27,477 nt of DNA from Cryptobacterium sp. CAG:338 (GCA_000435475.1 FR896051.1:876-28352), one strand, 5' to 3'. Shown: positions 7,869-16,001, counted from the stretch's first letter. The notes: generated from the letters alone by a model not told the origin. Numbers and translations: made by a program.

Positions 7869-8798
7869 TTACCCTTCTTCCTTTTCGCTATCAATTCCAA
7901 AAATGGTGCTCTGTGCAGTATTCGGTAGCGCCTCATCGCAAAGCTCTACACACTCAAGAGGAATCGTTGCACGACGCATCGCCGAGCAACCCATATTAAC
8001 CGCAACAGGAAGAGCAGCAATATGACAGGGCGCCGTTTCCACCCTCACACCAAGAGCGGTAGTGCAACCTCCCAAAGCACCAGCACCAATACCAGTTGCA
8101 TTAATTGCGGAAAGTAATTCTGCTTCAAATTGAGCTGTTTGTGGATTTGGATGGTTTTGTCCTAAAGGACGCATAAGAGCGTGCTTTGCAAGCCCAGCAA
8201 CCTTATCAAAAGTAGCACCAATCCCCACACCGACAATTAAAGGAGGGCACGCATTTGCTGCCTTTTCTCGTACGCACTGAAGAACCGTATCGATTATCCC
8301 CTGCGCTCCCGCACTTGGCGTAAGCATGACCACACGACTCGCATTATCAGATCCGCCGCCTTTAAGCATTACATGAAGGCGCGCAACTCCAAGCTCTTCG
8401 GTCGTATGGATTTCGCAAAATGCCGGCGTATTATCTCCTGTATTAGCGCGATCAAACAAAGCATCACGCACAACCGATTTGCGCAAACGAGCGTGCTCAT
8501 AAGCGAAGGCAACTGCTTCATTTACTCGAGAAAGAACATTTCCAGGAACCAAAACGTCGGGTCCCACCTCTAAGCAAACCCAAACGGTACCCGTATCCTG
8601 GCAAATAGGCACTTTATCCTGCTTGGCGATGTGTGCATTTTCCACTAGCTGATCGAGCACTATGCGCGCACGGTCGCCCGTTTCAACTTCGCGCGCCGCC
8701 ATGAGACCCGCCAAAATATCATCAGGAAGCACACTTGCAAGTTGTGGAACAAGTGAAGCCAGCGCGTCATGCACGCTGGCAGCAGTAACTACTTTCAT
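7869..8798 (-). CDS. fumA: Class I (Fe-S) fumarate hydratase, alpha subunit
   Basis: The catalytic Fe-S subunit partnering the downstream beta subunit. Numbered from the chosen start, motifs are the cluster Cys in VPICQDTGT (C66), KGGGSDNASR (about 146-155), a second conserved Cys in ANACPPLIVGVGIGATFDKV (C184), and a third in GALGGCTTALG (C245). These match the three cluster ligands of the family. An upstream ATG at 8810 adds MSTL, but the AAGG Shine-Dalgarno bases directly abut it, leaving no spacing. ATG 8798 has AAGGA about 11 nt upstream, and its MKVVTAASVHDAL aligns with the usual family N-terminus. The gap to the mdh stop is 17 bp. The C-terminus is acidic (SEKEEG). Confidence 0.9.
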   Translation of the reverse strand: MKVVTAASVHDALASLVPQLASVLPDDILAGLMAAREVETGDRARIVLDQLVENAHIAKQDKVPICQDTGTVWVCLEVGPDVLVPGNVLSRVNEAVAFAYEHARLRKSVVRDALFDRANTGDNTPAFCEIHTTEELGVARLHVMLKGGGSDNASRVVMLTPSAGAQGIIDTVLQCVREKAANACPPLIVGVGIGATFDKVAGLAKHALMRPLGQNHPNPQTAQFEAELLSAINATGIGAGALGGCTTALGVRVETAPCHIAALPVAVNMGCSAMRRATIPLECVELCDEALPNTAQSTIFGIDSEKEEG

Positions 8799-8815
8799 TA
8801 GAGTGGACATCCTTT

Positions 8816-9739
8816 TTATTCAGGAAGGTTTTCCAAACCCTTTTTCACACTTGCAGCAGATTCGTGCAGTGCAGCCATTTCTTCTTCGGTAAGATCGAAT
8901 TCAACAATTTCTTCAACGCCATTCTTGCCCAAACGACAAGGAATATTCATGTAGAGATCGTTCAAGCCATATTCACCATCAATGTAAGCGCAAACGCTCA
9001 TAACTTCCTTAGAATCGGTAAGAATTGCTTCTACCATCTTTGCAATGGAAGCACCAGGAGCATAATAGGCAGAGCCAGTTTTAAGGAAGGCTACCACTTC
9101 AGCACCGCCTTTGGTGCAGCGCTTGGTAACTTCTTCAATTTCTTCTGCACTTAGAAGTTCAGTAATGGGGGCGCCCTTTACCGTAGTATAGCGAGGCCAG
9201 CAAACCATACCCTCACCATGAGCACCTAGCGCCCATGCCTCTACGTCAGCAGGTTCACAGCCAAGCTTTTCACATACCGCAAAAGAAAGACGGGAAGAAT
9301 CCAGTACGCCACCCATACCCATCAAACGATTAGCGGGAAGTCCAGATTTCTTGTAGGCAAGATAGGTCATAACGTCGAGAGGATTGGTTACACAAATATA
9401 AACCGCGTTAGGAGAAGCCTCCATTGCCTGTTCAATAACAGAAGACATAATGCCAGAATTTACTCCCAGCAAATCTTCGCGCGTCATGCCAGGCTTGCGA
9501 GCAATACCAGCCGTAATTACTACAACATCAGAATCTTTTGTTGCTGCATAATCGTTGGTGCCCGTAACGTTTACCGTAAACTTTTCTACGGAACGCATAT
9601 GCATCATATCAAGTGCTTTACCCTGGGGAAGACCTTCTGCAACGTCCACCAGAACAACGTCGGCAAGATTTTTTGAAGCAATGATATGTGCTGCAGTTGC
9701 ACCTACATTACCTGCACCTACGATGGTTACTTTGCTCAT
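8816..9739 (-). CDS. mdh: NAD-dependent malate dehydrogenase (LDH-like)
   Basis: Interconverts malate and oxaloacetate with NAD(H). At 307 residues it has the LDH/MDH fold: GAGNVGA (8-14), an acidic residue after beta2 (LVDV, D32) that favours NAD over NADP, and a substrate loop GIARKPGMTREDL (R81, R87) of malate type. It also has VTNPLD (118-122), the catalytic pair D147/R150 in VLDSSR, and H174 in GAHGEGM. Lactate dehydrogenase usually has Q in place of the loop Arg, so malate is favoured. The stretch after the His reads GEGMVCWPRY where many relatives have GDxMVPLPRY. The ATG at 9739 has AGAGGAG 8 nt upstream. It is the first gene of the mdh-fumA-fumB-tmk-holB-ricT-pncB-degV run. Confidence 0.95.
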   Translation of the reverse strand: MSKVTIVGAGNVGATAAHIIASKNLADVVLVDVAEGLPQGKALDMMHMRSVEKFTVNVTGTNDYAATKDSDVVVITAGIARKPGMTREDLLGVNSGIMSSVIEQAMEASPNAVYICVTNPLDVMTYLAYKKSGLPANRLMGMGGVLDSSRLSFAVCEKLGCEPADVEAWALGAHGEGMVCWPRYTTVKGAPITELLSAEEIEEVTKRCTKGGAEVVAFLKTGSAYYAPGASIAKMVEAILTDSKEVMSVCAYIDGEYGLNDLYMNIPCRLGKNGVEEIVEFDLTEEEMAALHESAASVKKGLENLPE

Positions 9740-9792
9740 AGTATTAGCTCCTCTTTACGTTACGATTTAAAACACAACAGGGTGTAATCGTT

Positions 9793-9822
9793 ATTATCTT
9801 ACTTTTTACGCTTCCTATACAA
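9793..9822 (-). promoter_or_regulatory. Candidate promoter for the mdh operon
   Basis: On the minus strand, -35 TTGTAT (9822-9817, weak), an 18-bp spacer, and -10 GATAAT (9798-9793, five of six). It sits in the 92-bp topA-mdh gap. A 6-bp stem, ACGCTT/AAGCGT, lies just after topA but has no T run, so read-through from topA is also possible. Confidence 0.4.
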
Positions 9823-9831
9823 GTAAGCGTC

Positions 9832-12405
9832 TTATTCCGCTTTGCTTGATGTGCTCGTTGCTTTGGTGGTTTTCTTCGTTGTTCTTCCTGTTGCCTTCTT
9901 CGCGGTTTTCTTCGTTGATTTTCCCGTTTTACCTGCTGTTTTTGCTGCTGCCTTAGCTTCCTTTGCCGCAGCCTTCTTTTCTTCCGCTTCCTTCTTTGCG
10001 GGGCAGTTAAAGTTCGGGCACAGCTTCCAAGGACCACGGTTAGTCGTAACAATAACCATAGGCGCACCGCAGCTTTCGCATACTTCTTCAGTTGCCGTAA
10101 GCGCACCATACTGAGGTAGCGGATAGCCCGTACCGCATTCGTCGTAGTTTTCGCAACGAATGAAACGCTTCAGCGTACGTGGATTTTTGCGTGCGATCAA
10201 CTTAACGCGCTTACCTTCAGCCGCGCAGGTTGGGCATTCACCCACTACTAAATCGGGCTCTTTGTTAGTTTCGCATTCCGGATCGATACACAGCACGCGT
10301 GGTTTTGAACGAAATGCGGTAACTTTGATTTGGGGCATGCCACACACCGGACATTTTTCTTCCAGTGCTTCAATTTTGCCCTTAGGAAGCGGATAGGTTA
10401 CATCACATTCAGGCCATCCCGAACAGCCAATAAACATGGAACGTGTTTTTTGGGAAGTGCGCAGCTGTAAATCCTTGCCGCATTTCGGACACGGACCCAC
10501 ATAGGCATCCGCCGCAACTGCATCCGCCAGAGCATCTTTAACTTCTTCTGAATGAGGAAGTAAGCCCGCTAGTTGTTCGGAAAGCAAGTTGCGAGAATTC
10601 ATAACTACTTCGCCCTTGGTTTTTTGCCCCAGAGCAATATTGTCCATTTCCTCTTCAAGTTCAGCAGTCATTTCCGGATGGGTAATATGGGGTGCAAATT
10701 TATCCAGCGCATCACATACCGCCATACCAAGCTGAGAAGGCTCAATGGGGTCGTTTTGAATATATTTGACCGTATACAAACGCTCAATAATAGAATGGCG
10801 CGTAGACTTAGTACCAAGCCCCAGCTTTTCCATTTCTTGAATAAGCTTACCCTGGGAATAACGGGCTGGTGGTTCAGTTTGTTTTTTGGTACAGGTAGCA
10901 CCGCCAAACACCACATCCATTCCTTCACTTAATGCAGGAAGCTGCTCGTCTTTCTTAAGCCCATAGGGATAAATGGCGCGAAATCCCGGCTGCACTAAAA
11001 CATCGCCCTTTGCCACAAAAGGTTCACCCTGAACATCAAGCACCACTTTGGTGCCTTCCACTACCGCCGCATCCGACAATGTTGCCATAAAACGACGCGC
11101 AATAAGGTTATAGAGCTTATATTCAGCAGGTGCTAAATCATCTGGAGTCGCACTTGCGGTTGGATAAATTGGGGGATGGTCGGTTGTTTCCTTTTTGCCG
11201 CGCGTAGCCTTAAGCGTTCCCTTTTTAAGAAGCTCTTCACAATAGGGCTTATATGCAGGATTGCCCATAATGTTGCGAAGCGTTGCTGCTAAATCTAAAG
11301 ATGACGGATACACCGAATTATCAACACGCGGATAGCTGATGTAACCATCCATATATAAACTCTCGGCAATGCGCATAGTACGCGCAGGAGACAAACCTTC
11401 AGCCGATGCCGCTGCCATTAAGGATGTGGTATTAAACGGAACCGGAGGTGCCACGGTACGCTTGCGCTTAGTGATTTCCGATACACGCGCATGCGTTGCG
11501 CCCTCAATGTGATCCATAACAGCCTTGGCAGCTTCTTCCGATTTGAAGCGAGCCGTAGCATGAGGCGCACTAAACTTTTCAGGATCTTCCCCAAAATCTG
11601 CCTTAATTACCCAATAATCTTCAGGCACAAATGCCAAACGTTCGCGCTCGCGTGCCACAATCAAGGCAAGCGTTGGCGTCTGTACGCGACCAGAGGAACG
11701 CACATTGCCGTATCCCGCAAACTTTACCAACGTAAGATAGCGCGTTAAAACCGCACCCCAAATAAGGTCAATATCCTGACGTGAAGCACCCGCACTCGCT
11801 AGATTAGTGTCAAGCGTAACTAAATTATCAAACGCATGGGTTATTTCTTCTTTAGTAAAGGCCGAATAACGCGCACGCGAAACAGGAGCACTTGGATTTA
11901 CTTCCTGAATGCAGGAAAGGGCATCCGATCCAATAAGTTCGCCTTCGCGGTCAAAGTCCGTTGCGATAATGATTGAATCCGCTTTTTTAGCAAGATTTTT
12001 AAGCGAACGAATAATGTCTTTTTCCTTGGGTCGCTTTTCAATAGGCGCATACACCAAATAAGGCAACGCCTCCATTTTCCACGCCTTAAGTTCTACCCCA
12101 TCTTCAGTGAAAGGCTTTTTCTTTTTGAATGGTGGACGCGCAAGCGATTTTGGAATATCGGCATCCATTACTTCTCCATCGGCATTAACACCCTTCCAGC
12201 CTCCACGCTTTTTATATACCAGCGCCGTAGCGAAATCGGGCTCTAAGATATGGCCGCGAAGGCCAATGGTTACCCATTCTTCCCCTTCAACCGTAAAGCG
12301 GTATACGGGAGTTGAATATACCTTGTCTGCCTTTGGTTTTGTTGCACCCAATAAATCTGCAATTTTTTGAGCCGCGTCATTTTTCTCGGTTACAACCAGT
12401 TTCAC
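9832..12405 (-). CDS. topA: Type IA DNA topoisomerase I, archaeal-like, with four zinc ribbons and a Lys/Ala tail
   Basis: Relaxes negative supercoils through a 5'-phosphotyrosine intermediate. The protein has 857 residues. The Toprim domain (1-180) opens MKLVVTEKNDAAQKIADLL, with E7 and ATDFDREG (D150, D152). The catalytic Tyr is Y358 in YISYPRVDNSVYP. Later come TTDHPPIYPT and SQGKLIQEMEKLGLGT. These strings resemble archaeal topoisomerase I (TEKP...A, SYPRTDN, HP.IYPT) more than standard bacterial TopA (VESPAKA, TYMRTDS). Residues about 638-803 hold four Cys4 ribbons (CPKC/CSGWPEC, CPVC/CIDPEC, CPTC/CENYDEC, CESC/CPNFNC). The last 50 or so residues are Lys/Ala/Thr-rich, as in actinobacterial TopA tails that aid DNA binding. 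The start is GTG at 12405 with AAGGAGG 8 nt upstream. Confidence 0.93.
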   Translation of the reverse strand: MKLVVTEKNDAAQKIADLLGATKPKADKVYSTPVYRFTVEGEEWVTIGLRGHILEPDFATALVYKKRGGWKGVNADGEVMDADIPKSLARPPFKKKKPFTEDGVELKAWKMEALPYLVYAPIEKRPKEKDIIRSLKNLAKKADSIIIATDFDREGELIGSDALSCIQEVNPSAPVSRARYSAFTKEEITHAFDNLVTLDTNLASAGASRQDIDLIWGAVLTRYLTLVKFAGYGNVRSSGRVQTPTLALIVARERERLAFVPEDYWVIKADFGEDPEKFSAPHATARFKSEEAAKAVMDHIEGATHARVSEITKRKRTVAPPVPFNTTSLMAAASAEGLSPARTMRIAESLYMDGYISYPRVDNSVYPSSLDLAATLRNIMGNPAYKPYCEELLKKGTLKATRGKKETTDHPPIYPTASATPDDLAPAEYKLYNLIARRFMATLSDAAVVEGTKVVLDVQGEPFVAKGDVLVQPGFRAIYPYGLKKDEQLPALSEGMDVVFGGATCTKKQTEPPARYSQGKLIQEMEKLGLGTKSTRHSIIERLYTVKYIQNDPIEPSQLGMAVCDALDKFAPHITHPEMTAELEEEMDNIALGQKTKGEVVMNSRNLLSEQLAGLLPHSEEVKDALADAVAADAYVGPCPKCGKDLQLRTSQKTRSMFIGCSGWPECDVTYPLPKGKIEALEEKCPVCGMPQIKVTAFRSKPRVLCIDPECETNKEPDLVVGECPTCAAEGKRVKLIARKNPRTLKRFIRCENYDECGTGYPLPQYGALTATEEVCESCGAPMVIVTTNRGPWKLCPNFNCPAKKEAEEKKAAAKEAKAAAKTAGKTGKSTKKTAKKATGRTTKKTTKATSTSSKAE

Positions 12406-12420
12406 GCGGTTCCTCCTTTT

Positions 12421-12608
12421 CGTTCACACGGTTTAACCCCGATGTCGTTAATTTACGTGTGCGGGGATTTACGTTTGCACTGTTTGAATGTATTTTGAAC
12501 GCACTCTGAATACACTCTGCGCGTACCCAATTAGCGTACCCAATTCGCCCAAACAGAATCGCAGCATTTTGCCGCAGTATGCTACAGCATACACGAATTT
12601 ATGTGTCT
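12421..12608. repeat. Repeat-rich region upstream of topA
   Basis: The 235-bp gap between the DUF1385 gene and topA holds several short repeats. GCGTACCCAATTA (12521-12533) and GCGTACCCAATTC (12534-12546) are a 13-bp tandem pair. ATTTACGTGTGC (12451-12462) and ATTTACGTTTGC (12467-12478) are a direct repeat, with a related ATTTATGTGT at 12597. GTATGC and GCATAC (12577-12592) form an inverted repeat with a 4-nt centre. No clear -35/-10 pair is seen. The region presumably carries topA control sites, but this is inference from position. Confidence 0.5.
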
Positions 12609-12640
12609 AACTCATTATTCTGGAAACTTATACGATAGTT

Positions 12641-13828
12641 TTACGTAAATGATTCGGTGCGTTTTTCGTCTTCAAGAACCAACTTCATGGCTGCTATAGC
12701 ACATTCAAGCATAGAATCATCGGGTTCGTTAGTGGTTAGACGCTGCATTTGCATACCAGGCCACAATACCACTTTTACTAGCGCATTTTCTGGGTGGGAT
12801 CCTGCCCACTTAACGGTAATTTCATAAGAAATACCCGCAATTATAGGAAGAAAAACAATGCGAACCAAAATAAGTAGCACAAAGGCTGCGGGACCTGTTA
12901 TGCCAAATGCCGCAAGCAAGCCATCTAAAGGCAACACAGTATATACCACAATAGCAATAAGCATAACCATGATAAGAAACGCTGTTCCGCAACGAACGTG
13001 AAGACGGGGGAATTGCCGCGCATTTTCCGGTGTTAGGTCAAGCCCATGTTCGAAACAATGAATAGTTTTATGTTCTGCCCCATGATAAGAAAACATACGC
13101 TTAATATCGGGCATGCGTCCAATAAGCCATACATAAAAGATAAATATCGCCACACGTACTACGCCGTCAACAAGATTCCACGTCAGAGGGTTCTGTTCGT
13201 AATTACCAATAAGAAGATTCGATATAAACGCAGGAAGCAAAATAAAAAGCGCAACCGCCAATACAACACCCAGCACCATAGCAAGAGTCATTTCCGTTTT
13301 GCTTAAGATACCTTCGTCTTCGTCTTGATCTTCCTCTTTGTCTTCTTCAGCTCCCGCATTCGCATTAGCGCCTGCATCTTTTTTGAAGGCTCCATTTTCC
13401 TTGTTTTGCTCTGTAACCTTGCCTTCTTCTGGGTTCCCGGTATCTTTGCTCTTATTGCTTTTAGAAGTTTCAGGCTCTCTGCGACTAACTTCGGCAGCAA
13501 CCGTCGCCTCATCCTCTTCTTCATCGTCATAGGCTTTGTTGGCAGCAATTTCTAGTGCCTTAAACCCTAACGCCAACGAATCTACCAAAGCTACGCAGCC
13601 ACGAACCAGCGGCCACGAAAACCATGCGGGACGATTCCCCTTTTTAGAAAGCGGATACCTCTGCGCAAACAAACCTCCATCGGGTTCGCGCACGCCAACT
13701 GCCCAGCAGTTTTTTCCGCGCATCATAACGCCCTCTATAAGCGCTTGACCCCCAATGTGTGTTTTGTTGGGGCCATCTTCGCTAAAAGCACGTTGTAGGT
13801 CGCTTCGATGAGAAGTTGTAGTACCCAA
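12641..13828 (-). CDS. DUF1385 membrane protein (YqhQ family) with acidic insertion
   Basis: A 395-residue member of the DUF1385 family, whose biochemical role is not established. The family signature GGQALIEGVMMRG is at 26-38, and FSYHGAEHKTIHCFE follows after the first membrane segments. About four hydrophobic segments are visible, for example MVLGVVLAVALFILLPAFI near 184, VDGVVRVAIFIFYVWLIG, FLIMVMLIAIVVYTVL and FVLLILVRIVFLPII. Between the N-terminal domain and the first membrane helix lies an acidic, low-complexity insert (about 101-173) with DEEEDE and EEDKEEDQDEDEG; Bacillus YqhQ, at about 318 residues, is shorter by about that much. The start is TTG at 13828, with AAGGCGG about 8 nt upstream, 13 bp after thyX. 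A transcription unit thyX-DUF1385 is likely. Confidence 0.85.
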   Translation of the reverse strand: MGTTTSHRSDLQRAFSEDGPNKTHIGGQALIEGVMMRGKNCWAVGVREPDGGLFAQRYPLSKKGNRPAWFSWPLVRGCVALVDSLALGFKALEIAANKAYDDEEEDEATVAAEVSRREPETSKSNKSKDTGNPEEGKVTEQNKENGAFKKDAGANANAGAEEDKEEDQDEDEGILSKTEMTLAMVLGVVLAVALFILLPAFISNLLIGNYEQNPLTWNLVDGVVRVAIFIFYVWLIGRMPDIKRMFSYHGAEHKTIHCFEHGLDLTPENARQFPRLHVRCGTAFLIMVMLIAIVVYTVLPLDGLLAAFGITGPAAFVLLILVRIVFLPIIAGISYEITVKWAGSHPENALVKVVLWPGMQMQRLTTNEPDDSMLECAIAAMKLVLEDEKRTESFT

Positions 13829-13841
13829 CGATAATTCCGCC

Positions 13842-14522
13842 TTAGTCGCGAACCACCGCAGGATAAGGGTTTCCGCACGTCATTTTTCCTTCGGGGCAAT
13901 TTCCACGAACACAAGGAGCACCCGCATCCATAAAGATATAAGGAGCAGTAGGTTTTACCAATTCAAGCATCTTATGCGCAAGCTCGCGAATTTCCCACTG
14001 CGCACGATTGCAACAACGCAAACTAAAGAAATGAAGAAGCTCGCGAATGTTCATAGTAATAACGATTTTAGTCTCTGCCGCATTGGGCAACAGATAACGA
14101 GCATCTTCGGCTGGAATTCCCATATCTAACAGCTTTTGATAGCCTTCAATAACCGCTTCAATAGCTTCATCAAACACTGCTTCAGCTTCTTTGTTTTCTT
14201 CCACGGTATGAGGCTTTACCGTTTCAACGCCCTTGGTGAACTTTACATAACGCTGAGACTGCTGATTAAAGCTCGCCAAGCGATGACGAACCAACTGGTG
14301 CGTTAAAGCACGCGATACCCCATCGACCGCAAAGGTATAGCTCACATGCTCCAGAGTGGAAAAATGGCCCGATTTCATAATGGTAGAAAGAACACTTTGT
14401 ACTCGCTCAGGTGGCATAGTTTCCATAAGTTCTTTTGCGCCAACAGGAGCGTAGCAAAGACGTGCCGCTGTTGCTACCGCGCGTTCGGGGTTTTCAGGAT
14501 ATTGTAAAAGCTCTACATTCAT
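13842..14522 (-). CDS. thyX: FAD-dependent thymidylate synthase
   Basis: Makes dTMP from dUMP using methylene-THF, FAD and NADPH, without releasing dihydrofolate. From ATG 14522 the protein has 226 residues, a normal ThyX length. The ThyX signature RHR-x7-S is exact at R79-H80-R81...S89 (RHRLASFNQQSQRY). Also present are GHFSTLEHVSYTF (52-64), YLLPNAAETK, MNIRELLHFFSLRCCNRAQWEIR, and a C-terminal stretch with several Cys (CVRGNCPEGKMTCG). An open frame extends 34 codons upstream, but that stretch crosses the terminator hairpin of the previous gene. ATG 14522 has GAAAGGAAG about 8 nt upstream. It feeds Tmk elsewhere in the window. Confidence 0.96.
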   Translation of the reverse strand: MNVELLQYPENPERAVATAARLCYAPVGAKELMETMPPERVQSVLSTIMKSGHFSTLEHVSYTFAVDGVSRALTHQLVRHRLASFNQQSQRYVKFTKGVETVKPHTVEENKEAEAVFDEAIEAVIEGYQKLLDMGIPAEDARYLLPNAAETKIVITMNIRELLHFFSLRCCNRAQWEIRELAHKMLELVKPTAPYIFMDAGAPCVRGNCPEGKMTCGNPYPAVVRD

Positions 14523-14559
14523 GCAAGGCTTCCTTTCTATTCTTCTTGCGCCATAATAG

Positions 14560-14601
14560 CCAAGAATGAAACAGCCCCTGCCGGCAATATCCAGCAGGGG
14601 A
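14560..14601 (-). terminator. Intrinsic terminator after the flavin reductase-rubredoxin gene
   Basis: On the minus strand CCCCTGC (14600-14594) pairs with GCAGGGG (14581-14575), with an inner GG/CC pair. It is followed by CTGTTTCATTCTT, an imperfect T tract. It lies about 50 bp after the stop codon at 14653. Confidence 0.65.
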
Positions 14602-14652
14602 CAAAAATACCATCGATACGGCAATTATCGCATAGGGTAAAAATAGTACGTA

Positions 14653-15339
14653 TTACAGCTCAATACGTTCAAATAGTTCGCGACCAACACCACATACCGG
14701 ACAAGTGAAATCATCAGGCAATTCGTCAACGTATTCGATGTGACCACAAATTTTGCAACGCCACGCAATTTTGGGTTTTGCCTCTTCCTGTGCCTCTTCA
14801 CCTGCCGAAGCAGCATCTGCGCTCGCATCGTCGCCTTCGTTGTAGCTTGAAGCCTTGGGAGGAGTTTTGCCGCCTTTTACCTGATGATAATAGGCATATG
14901 TCATAGGCGCATCACCCGCAACAGGCTCGGCCGCAACCACTTCACCAATAAACAAAATATGACTGCCCAAATCAATTTCTTGCGTAACTTTTACCGAAAA
15001 ATGAGCGCATGATGACTGCGTTACATATTCGATATCCTGTTCAGAAGTTGCCGTTTCAAAATTAGAGAATTTATCAACTTCAACACTTGAATGAAAACCA
15101 AACTTTCCGATTAATTCCATCGAAGCAGATTCATTCATAACCGCAACTTCATAAGCGCCCGTTTCATGAATACCCTGTGATGTGTAGTTTTCTTTATTCA
15201 CCGCAACGCTAACCTGCGCGGGTTTAGAGGTTACCTGAGCAAACGTATTCACTACACAGCCAACCGACTTACCATCTTTTTTGGAAGAAATAATATAGAG
15301 TCCATAGGACAAATTGTGAAATGCTTTGGTATCAATCAT
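14653..15339 (-). CDS. hrb: Flavin reductase-rubredoxin fusion (high-molecular-weight rubredoxin)
   Basis: Two domains in 228 residues. Residues 1-155 are a flavin reductase-like FMN domain: AFHNLSYGLYIISSKKDGK, GCVVNTFAQVTSKPAQVSVAVNKENYT and FHSSVEVDKF. A short Ala/Glu linker follows. Residues 193-228 are a rubredoxin centre, with CKICGHIEY and CPVCGVGRELFE giving the four Cys of an Fe(Cys)4 site. This architecture matches the Hrb type known from Moorella, which takes electrons from NADH or a partner and passes them to a flavodiiron oxygen/NO reductase. No flavodiiron gene is in the window, so the partner is inferred. The ATG at 15339 (MIDTKAF) has AGGAAAC upstream; the frame extends 8 codons further without a better site. 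Terminators flank it, so it is probably monocistronic. Confidence 0.9.
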   Translation of the reverse strand: MIDTKAFHNLSYGLYIISSKKDGKSVGCVVNTFAQVTSKPAQVSVAVNKENYTSQGIHETGAYEVAVMNESASMELIGKFGFHSSVEVDKFSNFETATSEQDIEYVTQSSCAHFSVKVTQEIDLGSHILFIGEVVAAEPVAGDAPMTYAYYHQVKGGKTPPKASSYNEGDDASADAASAGEEAQEEAKPKIAWRCKICGHIEYVDELPDDFTCPVCGVGRELFERIEL

Positions 15340-15385
15340 GAGTGTTTCCTTTCTTTCTCGCACTCACTAACACGTTTTCATCCTA

Positions 15386-15417
15386 CAAGAAAAGGCGCCC
15401 ACATGCGCGGACGCCTT
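15386..15417 (-). terminator. Intrinsic terminator of rpmE
   Basis: On the minus strand AAGGCG (15417-15412) pairs with CGCCTT (15397-15392), extended by CC/GG inside a one-base mismatch. It is followed by TTTTCTTG. It lies about 70 bp after the rpmE stop. Confidence 0.8.
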
Positions 15418-15484
15418 CCTATAAAACCCAAAAAGTTGTGAATAAAACTTATACGGTACTGACGTAATCCCGTTTGGTAAGTAT

Positions 15485-15949
15485 TTATTCAGCAGCGGTT
15501 TCAGTTGCTTCTGCGGTTGCTTCCTCAGCTGCAGCTTCGGCAGCTTCTTCGGCAGCTTCTTCGGCGGTTGCCTCTGCAGCTTCAGCAGCCTTAGCAGCTT
15601 CAGCTTCAGCCTTCTTTGCATATTCAGCAGCACGAGCAGCCTTAGCAGCAGCCTTTGCTTCACGCTCTGCCTTCTTTGCTGCTTCTGCCTCAGCAGCCTT
15701 TGCAGCCTTAGCAGCCTTCTTTTCAGCTTCGCGAGCAGCAACAGCCTCGGTTGCAGAACCGAACTTGTTAGCAAAGCGCTGTACGCGTCCACCGGAGTCA
15801 ATAAGCTTCTGAGTGCCGGTGAAGAATGGGTGGCAAGCATTGCAGATGTCAACACGAATTTCAGACTTGGTAGAACGAGTCTGGAAGGTGTTACCGCAGG
15901 TGCACGTTACGGTGCAGTCAACGTATTCGGGATGGATATCTTTTTTCAT
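15485..15949 (-). CDS. rpmE: Ribosomal protein bL31 with long Ala/Glu/Lys C-terminal tail
   Basis: Large-subunit ribosomal protein. Residues 1-64 are a standard zinc-type L31: MKKDIHPEYVDCTVTCTCGN, with C16, C18, C36 and C39 (CxC...CxxC) as zinc ligands, then HPFFTGTQKLIDSGGRVQRF. Residues 65-154 are a tail of almost only Ala, Glu and Lys, first basic (EKKAAKAAKAAEAEAAKKAE), then acidic (AAEEATAEATETAAE). It is predicted by eye to be helical or a single charged helix. Ordinary L31 is about 66-80 residues, so the tail more than doubles it. ATG 15949 has AAGGAGAA 3 nt upstream, a strong site; the upstream in-frame ATG at 16015 would cross the leader hairpin. A terminator follows. Confidence 0.95.
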   Translation of the reverse strand: MKKDIHPEYVDCTVTCTCGNTFQTRSTKSEIRVDICNACHPFFTGTQKLIDSGGRVQRFANKFGSATEAVAAREAEKKAAKAAKAAEAEAAKKAEREAKAAAKAARAAEYAKKAEAEAAKAAEAAEATAEEAAEEAAEAAAEEATAEATETAAE

Positions 15950-15995
15950 TGGTTCTCCTTCGTATGCCTTGGTTTCCGACCAAGGCGAGACAAGC
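15950..15995 (-). promoter_or_regulatory. rpmE leader hairpin (possible ribosomal protein leader)
   Basis: In the 5' leader GCCTTGGT (15986-15979) pairs perfectly with ACCAAGGC (15973-15966) around a 5-nt loop. The hairpin ends 5 nt before the Shine-Dalgarno sequence. A compact hairpin at this spot fits autoregulation by L31. L31 leader motifs have been proposed for several bacterial groups; I cannot test membership here. Confidence 0.55.
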
Positions 15996-16001
15996 TTTTC
16001 T

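Noticed and set aside
14523..14624. A 34-codon N-terminal extension of thyX
   Set aside because: It would cross the terminator hairpin of the upstream gene, and ThyX similarity begins at ATG 14522, which has its own ribosome-binding site.
15474..15812. A plus-strand open frame of Ala/Ser repeats opposite rpmE
   Set aside because: It mirrors the Ala-rich tail of L31; low-complexity coding on one strand makes such frames on the other.
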